A DNA stretch of 24,046 nt from Fidelibacterota bacterium (GTDB lineage: Bacteria > Fidelibacterota > Marinisomatia > SCGC-AAA003-L08 > D37C17), in NCBI GenBank assembly GCA_018671635.1, contig JABHHG010000070.1, positions 1 through 24,046 of the forward strand. Reading direction: 5' to 3'. The first letter of the stretch is position 1; the number at the start of each line of letters is the position of its first letter. This document shows positions 8,192 through 16,084 of the stretch, piece after piece. Made by a program: the position numbers and the translations under genes. The notes beneath the pieces are model-generated. The model saw nothing but the letters and a program-made list of their open reading frames with translations, was not told where the DNA came from and did no database searches.

Positions 8192-9123
8192 GATAAGTTG
8201 AATTTTTTAGATAAAATGTCCATGGCTAAATTTACGTCGCCACAATCAATCCAATGAATCTCTATACCTCGTTTTTCCATGCGTCTAAACCAAGAGCCTT
8301 GTCGCTTCGCAAATTGATGGATGGCAATATTGAGTAATTCAAAAAGTACATCTTTAGTTAATTCATCATCTAAATATCGTCGGATAAACTTATATTCTAA
8401 TCCAAAATAATTGAGGCGTTCTTTGTCTAATCCATTTTTCCGAAGCGTTTCCACTTCTTCAATCATTCCGTTTTCTAGGCGGTATTTTAATCGAGTGGTA
8501 ATCCGCTCCCGAATAATTTCACGAGGATATTTTACACCTAATACACATGTTTTGGTAAGATCATTGGGTGTAGAATTTGTTTCAGGAGTTCCACTTTCCA
8601 TGGCCAATTCAATACCACGAATGATTCTTCGTTTGGTATCGGTGTTCCAATTTTCAAACAGATTTGAATCTAAAGCTTGTAATTGATTTGCTAATTCATC
8701 TTTGGATTTAGATTCTAAATTTTCACGTAATTCAGCATTTGCATCAATAGGTTCAAATCTATAATTTAATAATACTGAATCTAAATAAAGTCCTGTGCCT
8801 CCGCAAAGAATTGGCAATTGACCTTGTTCATGAATCTTATGGTAAGCCGTTTGATAATCGGTTTGAAATCGACACACATTGTAATCTTCACTGGGGTCAA
8901 GGATATCTATCAAATGATAGGGAATATTATTTCCATTAATTGAATAATCGTCAAGATCTTTACCGGTACCAATATCCATTCCGCGATAAATTTGACGTGA
9001 GTCAGCAGAAATAATTTCACCACTAAGTTGATTTGCCAGTTGCACCGCTAATCCTGTTTTACCCGTTGCGGTTGGGCCAAGTATAGTAATTAGCTCAAGT
9101 GGTTGTTTTTTGTTGGATGCCAT
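8188..9123 (-). CDS. miaA: tRNA dimethylallyltransferase MiaA
   Basis: MiaA adds a dimethylallyl group to N6 of A37 in tRNAs that read codons starting with U. The P-loop GPTATGKT is at residues 16-23, followed by SADSRQIYRGMDIGTGKD with the family's catalytic Asp, then ILCGGTGLYLDSVL and the tRNA-contacting FQTDYQTAYHKI. I chose ATG 9123 (311 residues, MASNKKQPLELITILG) because it places the P-loop at the usual distance from the N-terminus. A TTG at 9162 would add 13 residues (MERYELHILQIIA) but has no ribosome site; neither start has a strong one. The stop overlaps the VOC start by four bases (ATGA). It is divergent from rmuC. Confidence 0.95.
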   Translation of the reverse strand: MASNKKQPLELITILGPTATGKTGLAVQLANQLSGEIISADSRQIYRGMDIGTGKDLDDYSINGNNIPYHLIDILDPSEDYNVCRFQTDYQTAYHKIHEQGQLPILCGGTGLYLDSVLLNYRFEPIDANAELRENLESKSKDELANQLQALDSNLFENWNTDTKRRIIRGIELAMESGTPETNSTPNDLTKTCVLGVKYPREIIRERITTRLKYRLENGMIEEVETLRKNGLDKERLNYFGLEYKFIRRYLDDELTKDVLFELLNIAIHQFAKRQGSWFRRMEKRGIEIHWIDCGDVNLAMDILSKKFNLS

Positions 9124-9188
9124 CGCTATAATTTGCAAAATATGTAGTTCATATCGTTCCAAATTTAATATTTATATATGGAGTTTTT
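9124..9188. promoter_or_regulatory. Divergent miaA/rmuC intergenic region
   Basis: These 65 AT-rich bases separate two genes that point away from each other, so promoters for both must lie here or within the gene starts. The words TATAAT (9127-9132, + strand) and TTTAATATTTATATA (9164-9178) are possible -10 elements, but I see no matching -35 boxes at good spacing. GGAG at 9180-9183 is the rmuC ribosome site, five bases before its ATG. Placement rests on gene orientation, not on a clear promoter match. Confidence 0.4.
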
Positions 9189-10400
9189 ATGCTAGAAGCC
9201 ATTATTGCCGTAATAAGTCTCATTATTGGAATGGGGATTGGATGGATAATCCGCTCAAAATCAGTTTCAGAGAGTAATCCCGAAAAAGTTTCAACCTTGG
9301 AGGCAGAGTTACAATCCACTCGAGAAGCTGAAGTCGTGTCTCGAACTAATCTTGAGAATCTTCAACAAAAGTTTGAAGAAGAGAAAAAGCGTTTAGAAGA
9401 AATTCGCAAAGAGATGGAGAATTCATTTAAAGCCATGGCGGCAGATATTGCCAATGATAATTCAGAAACCTTTTTAAAGCAAGCCAATGAGCAATTCAAG
9501 TCCTTAAAAGATAGTTCGGAAAAAGATTTAGATGAGAAGAAAAAACTCATCGATAAAAGTTTAACTGGAATGAATGAGAAATTAGAATCTCTCCACAAAC
9601 AATCAACTGAATTAAAAACTAGCATTGATACCAGTCAAAAAACCACTGAAGTATTGAGTGAAAATACAGCACGCCTTCGGGAAATATTATCATCTTCCCA
9701 AAAACGAGGACAATGGGGTGAGCGGATGGTTGAGGATATTCTTCAGTTTGTAGGCTTGATGGAAAATGTAAATTATACAAAACAAAGTCAAGTTGAGTCT
9801 GGACAACGACCCGATTTCACATTTATTCTTCCTCAAGAAAAACGACTAAATATGGATGTAAAATTTCCGTTAGCCCACTATGAAAATTATTTATCTGCTG
9901 AAAGTGAGGAAGCACAATCCCACGAAAAATCTGCTTTCTTAAAAGATGTAAAAAACCATATAAAATCTGTATCGAGTCGAGAGTATATAAATCCTGCTGA
10001 AGGCACGCTGGATTATGTAATGCTGTTTATTCCCAATGAATCCATCTACGGATTCATCAATCGTGAAGACACTGAATTGGTGGATTATGCATTGAAGAAT
10101 CATGTGTTATTGTGCTCACCATTAACGCTTTATGCAGTATTATCTTTGATACATCAAGCCGCACGTAATTTTACCATGAATGAGCGTGCCTCAGAAGTAA
10201 TGGGTTTAGTTGATCAATTTAGAATCCAATGGAAGAAGTATGTTGATCAAATGGATAAGTTGGGTAATCGCATAGATGGATTATCAAAAGATTTTAATGC
10301 GTTGGTAATGACTCGGACAAAAGCATTAGAGCGGCCTCTTGACAAAATTGAGAATATCTCTCTAAAAACGTCTGATGATATTCCAGAGTTATTAGACTAA
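9189..10400 (+). CDS. rmuC: RmuC family DNA recombination protein
   Basis: The 403-residue protein has an N-terminal membrane anchor (IIAVISLIIGMGIGWII, residues 4-21), a long Lys/Glu-rich coiled coil (about 30-165) and then the RmuC nuclease-like domain. The domain shows RGQWGERMVEDILQFVGL, SGQRPDFTFILPQEKRLNMDVKFPLAHYENYL (PD-(D/E)xK-like core with the D...DVK pair) and the C-terminal SPLTLYAVLSLIHQAARNF. RmuC proteins limit recombination at inverted repeats in E. coli and are implicated in defence against foreign DNA; the biochemical activity is not settled. A GGAG ribosome site precedes the ATG. The next gene starts three bases after the stop, so they are co-transcribed. Confidence 0.94.
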   Translation: MLEAIIAVISLIIGMGIGWIIRSKSVSESNPEKVSTLEAELQSTREAEVVSRTNLENLQQKFEEEKKRLEEIRKEMENSFKAMAADIANDNSETFLKQANEQFKSLKDSSEKDLDEKKKLIDKSLTGMNEKLESLHKQSTELKTSIDTSQKTTEVLSENTARLREILSSSQKRGQWGERMVEDILQFVGLMENVNYTKQSQVESGQRPDFTFILPQEKRLNMDVKFPLAHYENYLSAESEEAQSHEKSAFLKDVKNHIKSVSSREYINPAEGTLDYVMLFIPNESIYGFINREDTELVDYALKNHVLLCSPLTLYAVLSLIHQAARNFTMNERASEVMGLVDQFRIQWKKYVDQMDKLGNRIDGLSKDFNALVMTRTKALERPLDKIENISLKTSDDIPELLD

Positions 10401-10403
10401 AAA

Positions 10404-11540
10404 TTGCCCACTTTTATTGATAGCTATTTCCGAAAACGTGGGGTAAAAGGCCCATGGGCACTTTCGCCCTTTCCCTCACAACAATTCCAAAATATTGTGA
10501 TAATTCCTGCCTATGCTGAGTTAGAATATATTGGTCAAACATTGGATAGCCTTTCCCTGTGTGAGGTAGATTCATTTAATAACACAATGGTTATAGTGGT
10601 GGTAAATAATGAAGTGGGAGCCCCGCCAAATATTATTGATAACAATCAGCAGACAATATCAAACCTCAATAAACGGAAAGACCCATTTTATTTAGCACTG
10701 ATTGATGCTTCAACAAATGGGATGGGTATTCCCAAGAAGCATGCAGGTGTAGGTATGGCTCGAAAAATTGGAATGGATCTGGCCTTAAAATTTGCTCATC
10801 CCCAATCGTTATTATTCTGTTTAGATGCAGATTCTTTGGTATCACCAACATATTTTAGAGAGATACAATTTCATTTTAATTCAATGCATTCTGTGGCAGC
10901 TGTGGTTGGGTTTTCCCATATTAAAAATGAGAATTCCGATTTAGAAAAGGCCATTCGCAAATATGAATTATTTTTGAGAAATACAGCCATGAAGTTGAAA
11001 AATTCGGGCTCACCCTTCGGATATGTATCTATGGGTTCAACTATTATTTGCCGTGCAGAAGCTTATGTCTCTATTGGTGGGATGCCTCGGCGAAAAGCCA
11101 CAGAAGACTTTTATTTTTTACAGGAGTTTGCAAAATTTCGAAGCGTCGATGAAATTAAATCTATATTGGTTTATCCATCATCACGTGAATCTGAACGGGT
11201 ATATTTAGGAACCGGATTTAGAATGTCTCAAGCCCAAAAAGGTGAAGATTTAGAAGAATTAGCCTATCCTGATGAGGCATTTGAAATATTGAAAGAATGG
11301 CTAACTATTGCCAGTTTTGGGTATAAAGAAGATATAAATAATATTATGACTAAAGTTCAAAAATTGAGTTCCGTACTTCAGGAGTATTTATTAGAAGAAA
11401 ATATTAATGAAATTTGGGATCCCCTTAGAGAATCATCACCTACAGAAGCTCATTTTCAAAAACAATTTCATAGATGGTTTGATGGACTTAAAACACATAG
11501 ACTGTTAAATCGATTTTTAACTATAAGTTCAATGCTTTGA
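10404..11540 (+). CDS. Family 2-type glycosyltransferase (GT-A fold), substrate unknown
   Basis: The product is 378 residues without membrane segments. The N-terminal strand IVIIPAYAELEYIGQTLDSL (31-50) is the nucleotide-sugar-binding start of a GT-A fold. LLFCLDADSLVSPTYF carries the metal-binding DAD at 141-143, and RRKATEDFYFLQEF carries the acceptor-side TED at 233-235. The KKHAGVGMARKIGMDLAL stretch (111-128) between strand and DxD is typical of family 2. The last 100 residues are helical and unassigned. The start is a TTG three bases after the rmuC stop; no ATG lies near enough to keep the first strand. Pairing with rmuC is probably only transcriptional. Donor and acceptor cannot be read from the sequence. 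Confidence 0.82.
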   Translation: MPTFIDSYFRKRGVKGPWALSPFPSQQFQNIVIIPAYAELEYIGQTLDSLSLCEVDSFNNTMVIVVVNNEVGAPPNIIDNNQQTISNLNKRKDPFYLALIDASTNGMGIPKKHAGVGMARKIGMDLALKFAHPQSLLFCLDADSLVSPTYFREIQFHFNSMHSVAAVVGFSHIKNENSDLEKAIRKYELFLRNTAMKLKNSGSPFGYVSMGSTIICRAEAYVSIGGMPRRKATEDFYFLQEFAKFRSVDEIKSILVYPSSRESERVYLGTGFRMSQAQKGEDLEELAYPDEAFEILKEWLTIASFGYKEDINNIMTKVQKLSSVLQEYLLEENINEIWDPLRESSPTEAHFQKQFHRWFDGLKTHRLLNRFLTISSML

Positions 11541-11592
11541 AATAAAGATAAATTCTCTGTAACCTTACATCCTGTTCAATCAAAGTAAAACA

Positions 11593-13404
11593 ATGACCAA
11601 AAAACCGACAAAAATAAATTATCTAAATGGAATACGATTACATCGTGCAATAGTTGCAGGGATTCGTAAGGTCGTATCTCATCAGGATTATTTAAATAAA
11701 ATTAATGTTTTCCCCGTTCCAGATGGTGACACTGGGACGAATATGGCGTTCACTCTCACATCTATTTTAGATGCCTCTTATAATAAAGTTAATTCACGTG
11801 TAGATGATATGTTGGAAATGGTTGCTGACGCAGCATTAGACGGTGCCCGTGGAAATTCGGGGGCAATTTTAGCTCAATTTTTTCAAGGGGTTAGTGATGG
11901 TGCAAGCGGCGTATCACAATTTGACCCACAAACTTTTTCAAATGCAATTCAAAGAGGTTCTGAATATGCAAGAGAAGCATTATCTGAACCCGTAGAAGGT
12001 ACTATCCTCACGGTAATTACCGATTTTTCAAATAAATTAAAAGAGTTAATTGAAGCTGGAGTTGAAGATTTTGAACAGATTCTAGCAAAAGGAGTAGAAG
12101 AGGCTAATCGTTCACTAAAAAATACTCCAAACTTAATGGCAGTATTAAAAAAAGCGGGAGTTGTTGATGCGGGAGCTCAAGGTTTTGTTGATTTTTTAGA
12201 GGGGATTCATGATTTTATTCGAAATGGTTCACTCAGAGAATTAGAAAACGATCTTCCTGAATTAGCAGTTGTTGAATCTGAAAATATCACCCATGATATG
12301 ACGGATAAAACGTGGCAATTTTGTACTGAATGTTTAATTAAAGGCGAAGCCATTAATCATAAAGAATTACGAAAATCTTTAATGGATGAAGGTGGAAGCA
12401 TGGTACTTGCTGGTTCTAAGATAAAAGCTAAAGTACATATTCATACAAATAACCCTGCAAAAATATTTTCAATTTGTGAAGGTCACGGAATAGTTTCGGG
12501 TCAAAAAGCGGATGATATGTTTCAACAGCAAGAATTAGCCCAAAATAAGAAGATGGGTGAAATTGCCATTGTTACTGATTCTGGCGCAGACTTTAATAAA
12601 GATGAATTTGATGTTCATGTGGTTCCTGTTCGATATAGTTTTGGTGATAAGGGCTATATAGATAAGGTATCCCAAACCATCCCTGAATTTTATGAGGAAT
12701 TAGCTACAAATCCAGTTCACCCCCAAACATCACAGCCAGTACCCGGTGATTTTAAACGACAATATCAGTTTTTGACCACTCATTATAAATCAATTATTTC
12801 AGTGCATATTCCAAATTCAGTAAGTGGAACAATGCAATCTGCACAAACTGCGGTAAAACGGCTACCTGGTTCAAGCGTAACCGTTCTTGACTCATTAAAT
12901 ATTTCTGTTGGACAAGGGTTAATCGTTGCCCATGCTGCGCGAATGGTAAAAGCAGACAAAAGTCATGATGAAATAGTTGAAGGCGTAAATCATGCCCGAG
13001 ATATTACCAAAGTGTATTGCTGTGTTAAAGATTTATCATATAGTGTGCGTGGAGGTCGAGTACCAAACTCTATCAAGATAATTGCCGACTTATTACATAT
13101 TCGCCCAGTTCTAACTACCAGTAAAAATGGAAAACTTGAAAAGGCAGGAGCAGTATTAGGGAAGAATAATTTAGGTAAAAAAATGGTGAAATACATGAAT
13201 AAAAATCATGATAATTCTATGCCATATCGTATTTCAGTTGGCCATTGCAATTGCCCCGAAGAAGGCCAAGCACTGATTGATGGCTTAAAACGTACCTTTA
13301 GTAATTTAACATCTATTGAACTTCTTGAAGTTGGAGGTGCATTAGGAGTTCATACTGGTCCCGGATCTCTAGTCGTTGGTATCCAAGAGGAAATTCAAAT
13401 TTAA
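11593..13404 (+). CDS. FakA-FakB fusion: DhaL-type fatty acid kinase joined to a DegV fatty-acid-binding domain
   Basis: The 603-residue protein joins two partners that are separate in Firmicutes. Residues about 10-210 form a DhaL-like ATP-binding domain with NVFPVPDGDTGTNM (38-51) and GARGNSGAILAQF (84-96). Residues about 235-315 resemble the FakA middle and C-terminal region (WQFCTECLIKGE, KVHIHTNNPAKIF). Residues 322-603 are a DegV domain: EIAIVTDSGADF, TSQPVPGDF (380-388), IPNSVSGTMQSA (406-417), SVRGGRVPNSIK and GVHTGPGSLVVGI. In the known system FakB presents a fatty acid to FakA, which phosphorylates it to acyl-phosphate. The fusion would tie carrier and kinase one to one. plsY begins three bases later. 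There is no strong ribosome site before ATG 11593. Domains are clear; fatty acid as substrate is inferred from family and neighbour. Confidence 0.9.
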   Translation: MTKKPTKINYLNGIRLHRAIVAGIRKVVSHQDYLNKINVFPVPDGDTGTNMAFTLTSILDASYNKVNSRVDDMLEMVADAALDGARGNSGAILAQFFQGVSDGASGVSQFDPQTFSNAIQRGSEYAREALSEPVEGTILTVITDFSNKLKELIEAGVEDFEQILAKGVEEANRSLKNTPNLMAVLKKAGVVDAGAQGFVDFLEGIHDFIRNGSLRELENDLPELAVVESENITHDMTDKTWQFCTECLIKGEAINHKELRKSLMDEGGSMVLAGSKIKAKVHIHTNNPAKIFSICEGHGIVSGQKADDMFQQQELAQNKKMGEIAIVTDSGADFNKDEFDVHVVPVRYSFGDKGYIDKVSQTIPEFYEELATNPVHPQTSQPVPGDFKRQYQFLTTHYKSIISVHIPNSVSGTMQSAQTAVKRLPGSSVTVLDSLNISVGQGLIVAHAARMVKADKSHDEIVEGVNHARDITKVYCCVKDLSYSVRGGRVPNSIKIIADLLHIRPVLTTSKNGKLEKAGAVLGKNNLGKKMVKYMNKNHDNSMPYRISVGHCNCPEEGQALIDGLKRTFSNLTSIELLEVGGALGVHTGPGSLVVGIQEEIQI

Positions 13405-13406
13405 TT

Positions 13407-14036
13407 ATGGGTTTAGAACAAATTTTAAGAATCATTATTAGTTATTTAATAGGATCCATTTCTGGTAGTATGTTGATGGGAAAAATTCGCGGTGTTGACA
13501 TTCGCACTATGGGTAGTGGAAATGCAGGTGGAACCAATGCATTTAGAACACAAGGTGCTATTTTTGCATTAAGCGTTGTAGTCGTTGATATCGCCAAAGG
13601 GTATGTGGCAACCTACTATGTAAGTGGTGATTTTGGACAAGGTAGTATGTTGGGTGTCCTTTGTGGGATTGTAGCCGTTTTGGGCCATGTGTATCCTGTA
13701 TATTATAATTTTAAAGGTGGAAAAGGTGCCGGTACTTTAGTGGGTATTCTTATTGGATTATATCCGTTTGGATTATTGATTTCATTTTCAGTATGGCTTA
13801 TAATATTAGTATTAACTGGCTATGTTGGTTTAAGTACTATGTTAGCAGGTATTAGTTTTCCCTTTGTTATTTATTATGAAAATTTTATGGGTGGATTAAA
13901 TTCAACCATTGGTTCATTCAGTATTATCATGGCATTATTTTTAGTATTTACCCACAGAAGTAATATTATAAGAATGTTAAAAGGGAATGAAAATAGATTT
14001 GAAAAAGTGATGATTTTTAGAAAAAAATCTAGTTAG
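13407..14036 (+). CDS. plsY: Glycerol-3-phosphate acyltransferase PlsY
   Basis: PlsY is an inner-membrane enzyme that transfers the acyl group of acyl-phosphate to glycerol-3-phosphate, the first step of phospholipid synthesis. The family motifs are all present: ISYLIGSISGSMLMGKIRGVDIR, MGSGNAGGTNAFRTQG (conserved Ser, Gly and Asn in loop one) and LGHVYPVYYNFKGGKGAGT. Several hydrophobic segments span the 209 residues, a normal length. The ATG is three bases after the fakA-fakB stop, so the pair is an operon. The acyl-phosphate made by the upstream kinase is exactly PlsY's donor. The 3' end overlaps the convergent Omp85 gene by eight bases, and I see no terminator between them. Confidence 0.97.
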   Translation: MGLEQILRIIISYLIGSISGSMLMGKIRGVDIRTMGSGNAGGTNAFRTQGAIFALSVVVVDIAKGYVATYYVSGDFGQGSMLGVLCGIVAVLGHVYPVYYNFKGGKGAGTLVGILIGLYPFGLLISFSVWLIILVLTGYVGLSTMLAGISFPFVIYYENFMGGLNSTIGSFSIIMALFLVFTHRSNIIRMLKGNENRFEKVMIFRKKSS

Positions 14037-15282
14037 AATCACTCCAATGGGAATGAGACTTTCCTGAGGGACTGAAGCCTATATCCAAGCCAATATAACC
14101 AAACCCAGACATAAATAGTCGTAACCCAAAGCCATATCCATAGATACTATTTTCTAATTTGAATAAATTTTTCAACGTTGTGCCCACGCCATGGTCAACA
14201 AATAATACACCATCTAATCCCATCTCCATGCCTCCCCTATCAATTCGTGTAAAAATTGTAAATTGAGTTTGAAGTGATTGATAAATGAGTTGATCTGTTT
14301 CAATGTAATCTTCAAACTTTCCATTTTCATTTGGTATTGGTGAATATCCTCTTACATAATCTTCACCACCTAAATATGCCCTTTCATAATAGGGTAAATC
14401 ACTATCTGTAAATTGTAATAATGACTTAAAAGTATACGAGAATACGGGTTCCAGTTTTAATTTTGGCGGAGAAAAATAGAATTGAGAGAAAAGTTCAATT
14501 GAATGAACTGTAGGTGAAGTATTTAAACCCCAATTAGAGGATATATCTATTCCTGTAGATACTCCATTTGTAGGGTCAATTTTAACATCCCGAGAATCGT
14601 ATAGATAACTTAATCGAGAAGTAATATGAGTATAGCGATAGGAGTCAATAAACTCATCAGTTGTTGTTGATTCAATGGTTCGTTGGATATATCCAATGCC
14701 ACTAGATATATTATGAAGTTTATTCATTTGAAATCCTGAACCTATATATAGGGCTTTTTCAAATTTTAGAGAATCATATACAGGGTGCTCATAATTAATG
14801 TTTAATAGGTCAATATCCATACCAATATGGTCACCCCAAATCCAGGGATTACTATATCGGAGGAAGTATACTGGATCTTCGCCAAACATCGCCCCGCCAA
14901 TTATTGATTCATTTCTTCCACTAAAATTATCAGTTTTAATTCCTAAACCGTAGGACCACCCCTTTGCCTCATTATAATCCATAAGGGGAATTGGATAGTA
15001 GCGTGGGGTTTCATTTACAAAAATAGTATAGGTAGAGTCTTGAGGGTAAATTTCTACTGTTGAGAAGATGTTGAGGTTATAAATTTGATTACGATCTAGT
15101 AGTGCTAAAGTAGAGTCAAATATTGCGGGGATGGGATGAGATAATTCTCGGGTGATTATTTCAGATTTAGTATGTTTATTCCCAACTATTTGTAATTCAT
15201 TTACTAATTGTGCGGATGTAATGTTGGTAAAACATAAAAAAGTGCCTATAAAAAAAGAACCCTGCCGAAACAGGGTTCTCAA
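14029..15282 (-). CDS. Small Omp85-family outer-membrane protein (one POTRA plus barrel)
   Basis: From TTG 15282 the protein is 417 residues. MRTLFRQGSFFIGTFLCFTNITSA reads as a signal peptide cleaved before QLVNELQ. One POTRA-like domain follows (about 25-100: VNELQIVGNKHTKSEIITRE, then FSTVEIYPQDSTYTIFVNE). The rest is a beta-barrel with the Omp85 loop-6 signature YLGGEDYVRGY and a C-terminal GFGYIGLDIGF. BamA has five POTRAs, so this is not the main BamA; a lipid, surface-protein or assembly accessory role is possible. The frame is open further upstream to 15399, but that overlaps the 75-residue gene and cannot be the start. The TTG has no ribosome site, and a strong terminator begins right after it (15250-15279), so expression must be conditional, low, or from a later start. 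Family call firm, start uncertain. Confidence 0.82.
   Translation of the reverse strand: MRTLFRQGSFFIGTFLCFTNITSAQLVNELQIVGNKHTKSEIITRELSHPIPAIFDSTLALLDRNQIYNLNIFSTVEIYPQDSTYTIFVNETPRYYPIPLMDYNEAKGWSYGLGIKTDNFSGRNESIIGGAMFGEDPVYFLRYSNPWIWGDHIGMDIDLLNINYEHPVYDSLKFEKALYIGSGFQMNKLHNISSGIGYIQRTIESTTTDEFIDSYRYTHITSRLSYLYDSRDVKIDPTNGVSTGIDISSNWGLNTSPTVHSIELFSQFYFSPPKLKLEPVFSYTFKSLLQFTDSDLPYYERAYLGGEDYVRGYSPIPNENGKFEDYIETDQLIYQSLQTQFTIFTRIDRGGMEMGLDGVLFVDHGVGTTLKNLFKLENSIYGYGFGLRLFMSGFGYIGLDIGFSPSGKSHSHWSDSN
15250..15279 (-). terminator. Strong intrinsic terminator of the 75-residue gene, inside the Omp85 N-terminus
   Basis: On the minus strand AGAACCCTG (15279-15271), loop TTTCGG and CAGGGTTCT (15264-15256) form a perfect 9-bp stem, followed by seven T (15256-15250). 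The stem starts 22 bases after the stop codon of the small gene (15302). The same bases encode residues 2-11 of the Omp85 signal peptide in another frame. Confidence 0.92.
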
Positions 15283-15301
15283 ATTCAGATTAAAATTGAA
15301 T

Positions 15302-15529
15302 TTATTTACGTCCACGTGCCATTTTAGCACGAGATACATCGCCGTCTTTATCGATGAAATATAACCAACCAGATTCGCGAGATACGCCAGCATTTGCAAC
15401 TACTTCTGCACTGCCACCCTTACTTGCACCACGCGCCATTTTCGAACGTGAAACATTTCCGTTTTTGTCCAAGTAATACAAAAATCCACTTTCTTTTTTT
15501 ACGCTGGTTGTTTTAACTTTTTCAGCCAT
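15302..15529 (-). CDS. Small basic protein of two tandem copies of a 24-residue module, unknown function
   Basis: The 75-residue product has two copies of one module, at residues 11-34 and 50-73; 16 of 24 positions are identical. The shared pattern is ESG-(F/W)-LY-(Y/F)-(L/I)-DK-x-G-x-VSR-x-KMARG. The linker (35-49) is rich in Gly, Ala and Ser, and both ends are basic. There is no signal peptide or membrane segment. DKNGNVSR and DKDGDVSR resemble a beta-hairpin turn with Asp/Asn-Gly, which might bind metal. I have a vague memory of similar short 'GYLYFIDK-GDVS' proteins in other bacteria without known function. The gene has AAGGAG 8 bases before ATG, two candidate promoters and a strong terminator, all signs of high expression. 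Its role is not known; binding of nucleic acid through the repeated KMARG is only a guess. Confidence 0.85.
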   Translation of the reverse strand: MAEKVKTTSVKKESGFLYYLDKNGNVSRSKMARGASKGGSAEVVANAGVSRESGWLYFIDKDGDVSRAKMARGRK

Positions 15530-15581
15530 GATTATTCTCCTTGTTGTTTTGTCATAATGTTTGTTATTTGAATAACGACTA

Positions 15582-15611
15582 ATTCTAGGTATTTCTCCTC
15601 TATTAAGTCAA
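15582..15611 (-). promoter_or_regulatory. Candidate proximal promoter of the 75-residue gene
   Basis: On the minus strand TTGACT (15611-15606) is followed after 18 bases by TAGAAT (15587-15582). This matches a housekeeping-type promoter at five of six bases in each box. Transcription would start near 15575, leaving a leader of about 46 bases before ATG 15529. Confidence 0.55.
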
Positions 15612-15719
15612 GTAAAATCCTGATTATCTACCGTTTTTATACCAATTTCAGCAGATCTTTACCAATAATATAGCATCAATTATAAAATTTTAGACGAGAA
15701 ATAGAGTTATTTAGGTGAT

Positions 15720-15750
15720 ATTATATATGACTTTTATGTTTTCAAGTCAA
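15720..15750 (-). promoter_or_regulatory. Candidate distal promoter of the 75-residue gene
   Basis: TTGACT (15750-15745) precedes TATAAT (15725-15720) with a long 19-base spacer; a TATATA reading (15727-15722) gives the ideal 17. It lies just downstream of the stop of the preceding minus-strand gene (15764). The same TTGACTT word is used in the proximal candidate, which supports a tandem-promoter arrangement, but the region is AT-rich and chance matches are likely. Confidence 0.4.
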
Positions 15751-15763
15751 ATACACGTTGGAT

Positions 15764-16084
15764 TCAATGTTCAGTTTTTGAATGAGAAAAGGGAGGAATA
15801 AGTATATATGACCACTGTACCGAATCAATTCCGGTAGTTTTTAAAAATATTTGCGAATCATTCTTCTGCTTGAATTCATCAATAGAATTTGATGCAAAAA
15901 AATCAATGACTAGCGTAGTAGGAATTTGGGGAAAGAGTTCTTTTGAATTTTGATCTTGGCCATTTTCATCTTTATTAAATTGATGGATTGCCCATGTTTT
16001 ACATTGGAGAAGAATTACTTCTAATTGGGTTCGATTATCCACGTCGACTTTTTTCAAATGAGGACATGACCGCTTTAAATTCAT
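15764..16084 (-). CDS. Hypothetical small protein at the end of the hydrolase operon
   Basis: From ATG 16084 this is 106 residues and overlaps the MBL gene by about 50 bases. A GTG at 16042 (92 residues, beginning VDNRTQLEVILLQCKTW) overlaps it by only eight and may be the true start, since the residues before it look like a shadow of the MBL gene. The body (PQIPTTLVIDFFASNSIDEF, then TTGIDSVQWSYILIPPFSH) has the alternating hydrophobic look of a folded soluble protein. No signal peptide, membrane segment or known motif was recognised. Reality is supported by its position, last in a tightly packed same-strand run, and by the lack of a terminator before it. No function is proposed. Confidence 0.5.
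   Translation of the reverse strand: MNLKRSCPHLKKVDVDNRTQLEVILLQCKTWAIHQFNKDENGQDQNSKELFPQIPTTLVIDFFASNSIDEFKQKNDSQIFLKTTGIDSVQWSYILIPPFSHSKTEH

Noticed and set aside
8411..8686. 91-residue plus-strand frame opposite miaA
   Set aside because: It lies wholly within the well-supported miaA coding region on the other strand, with no ribosome site or recognisable motif.
14029..15282. Annotation as bamA
   Set aside because: There is one POTRA instead of five, a shorter barrel region, and no lpxD/skp-type neighbours.
15283..15399. Longer N-terminus for the Omp85 protein
   Set aside because: It would cover the 75-residue gene in another frame and push the signal peptide to residue 40. The convincing small gene and its terminator argue against it.
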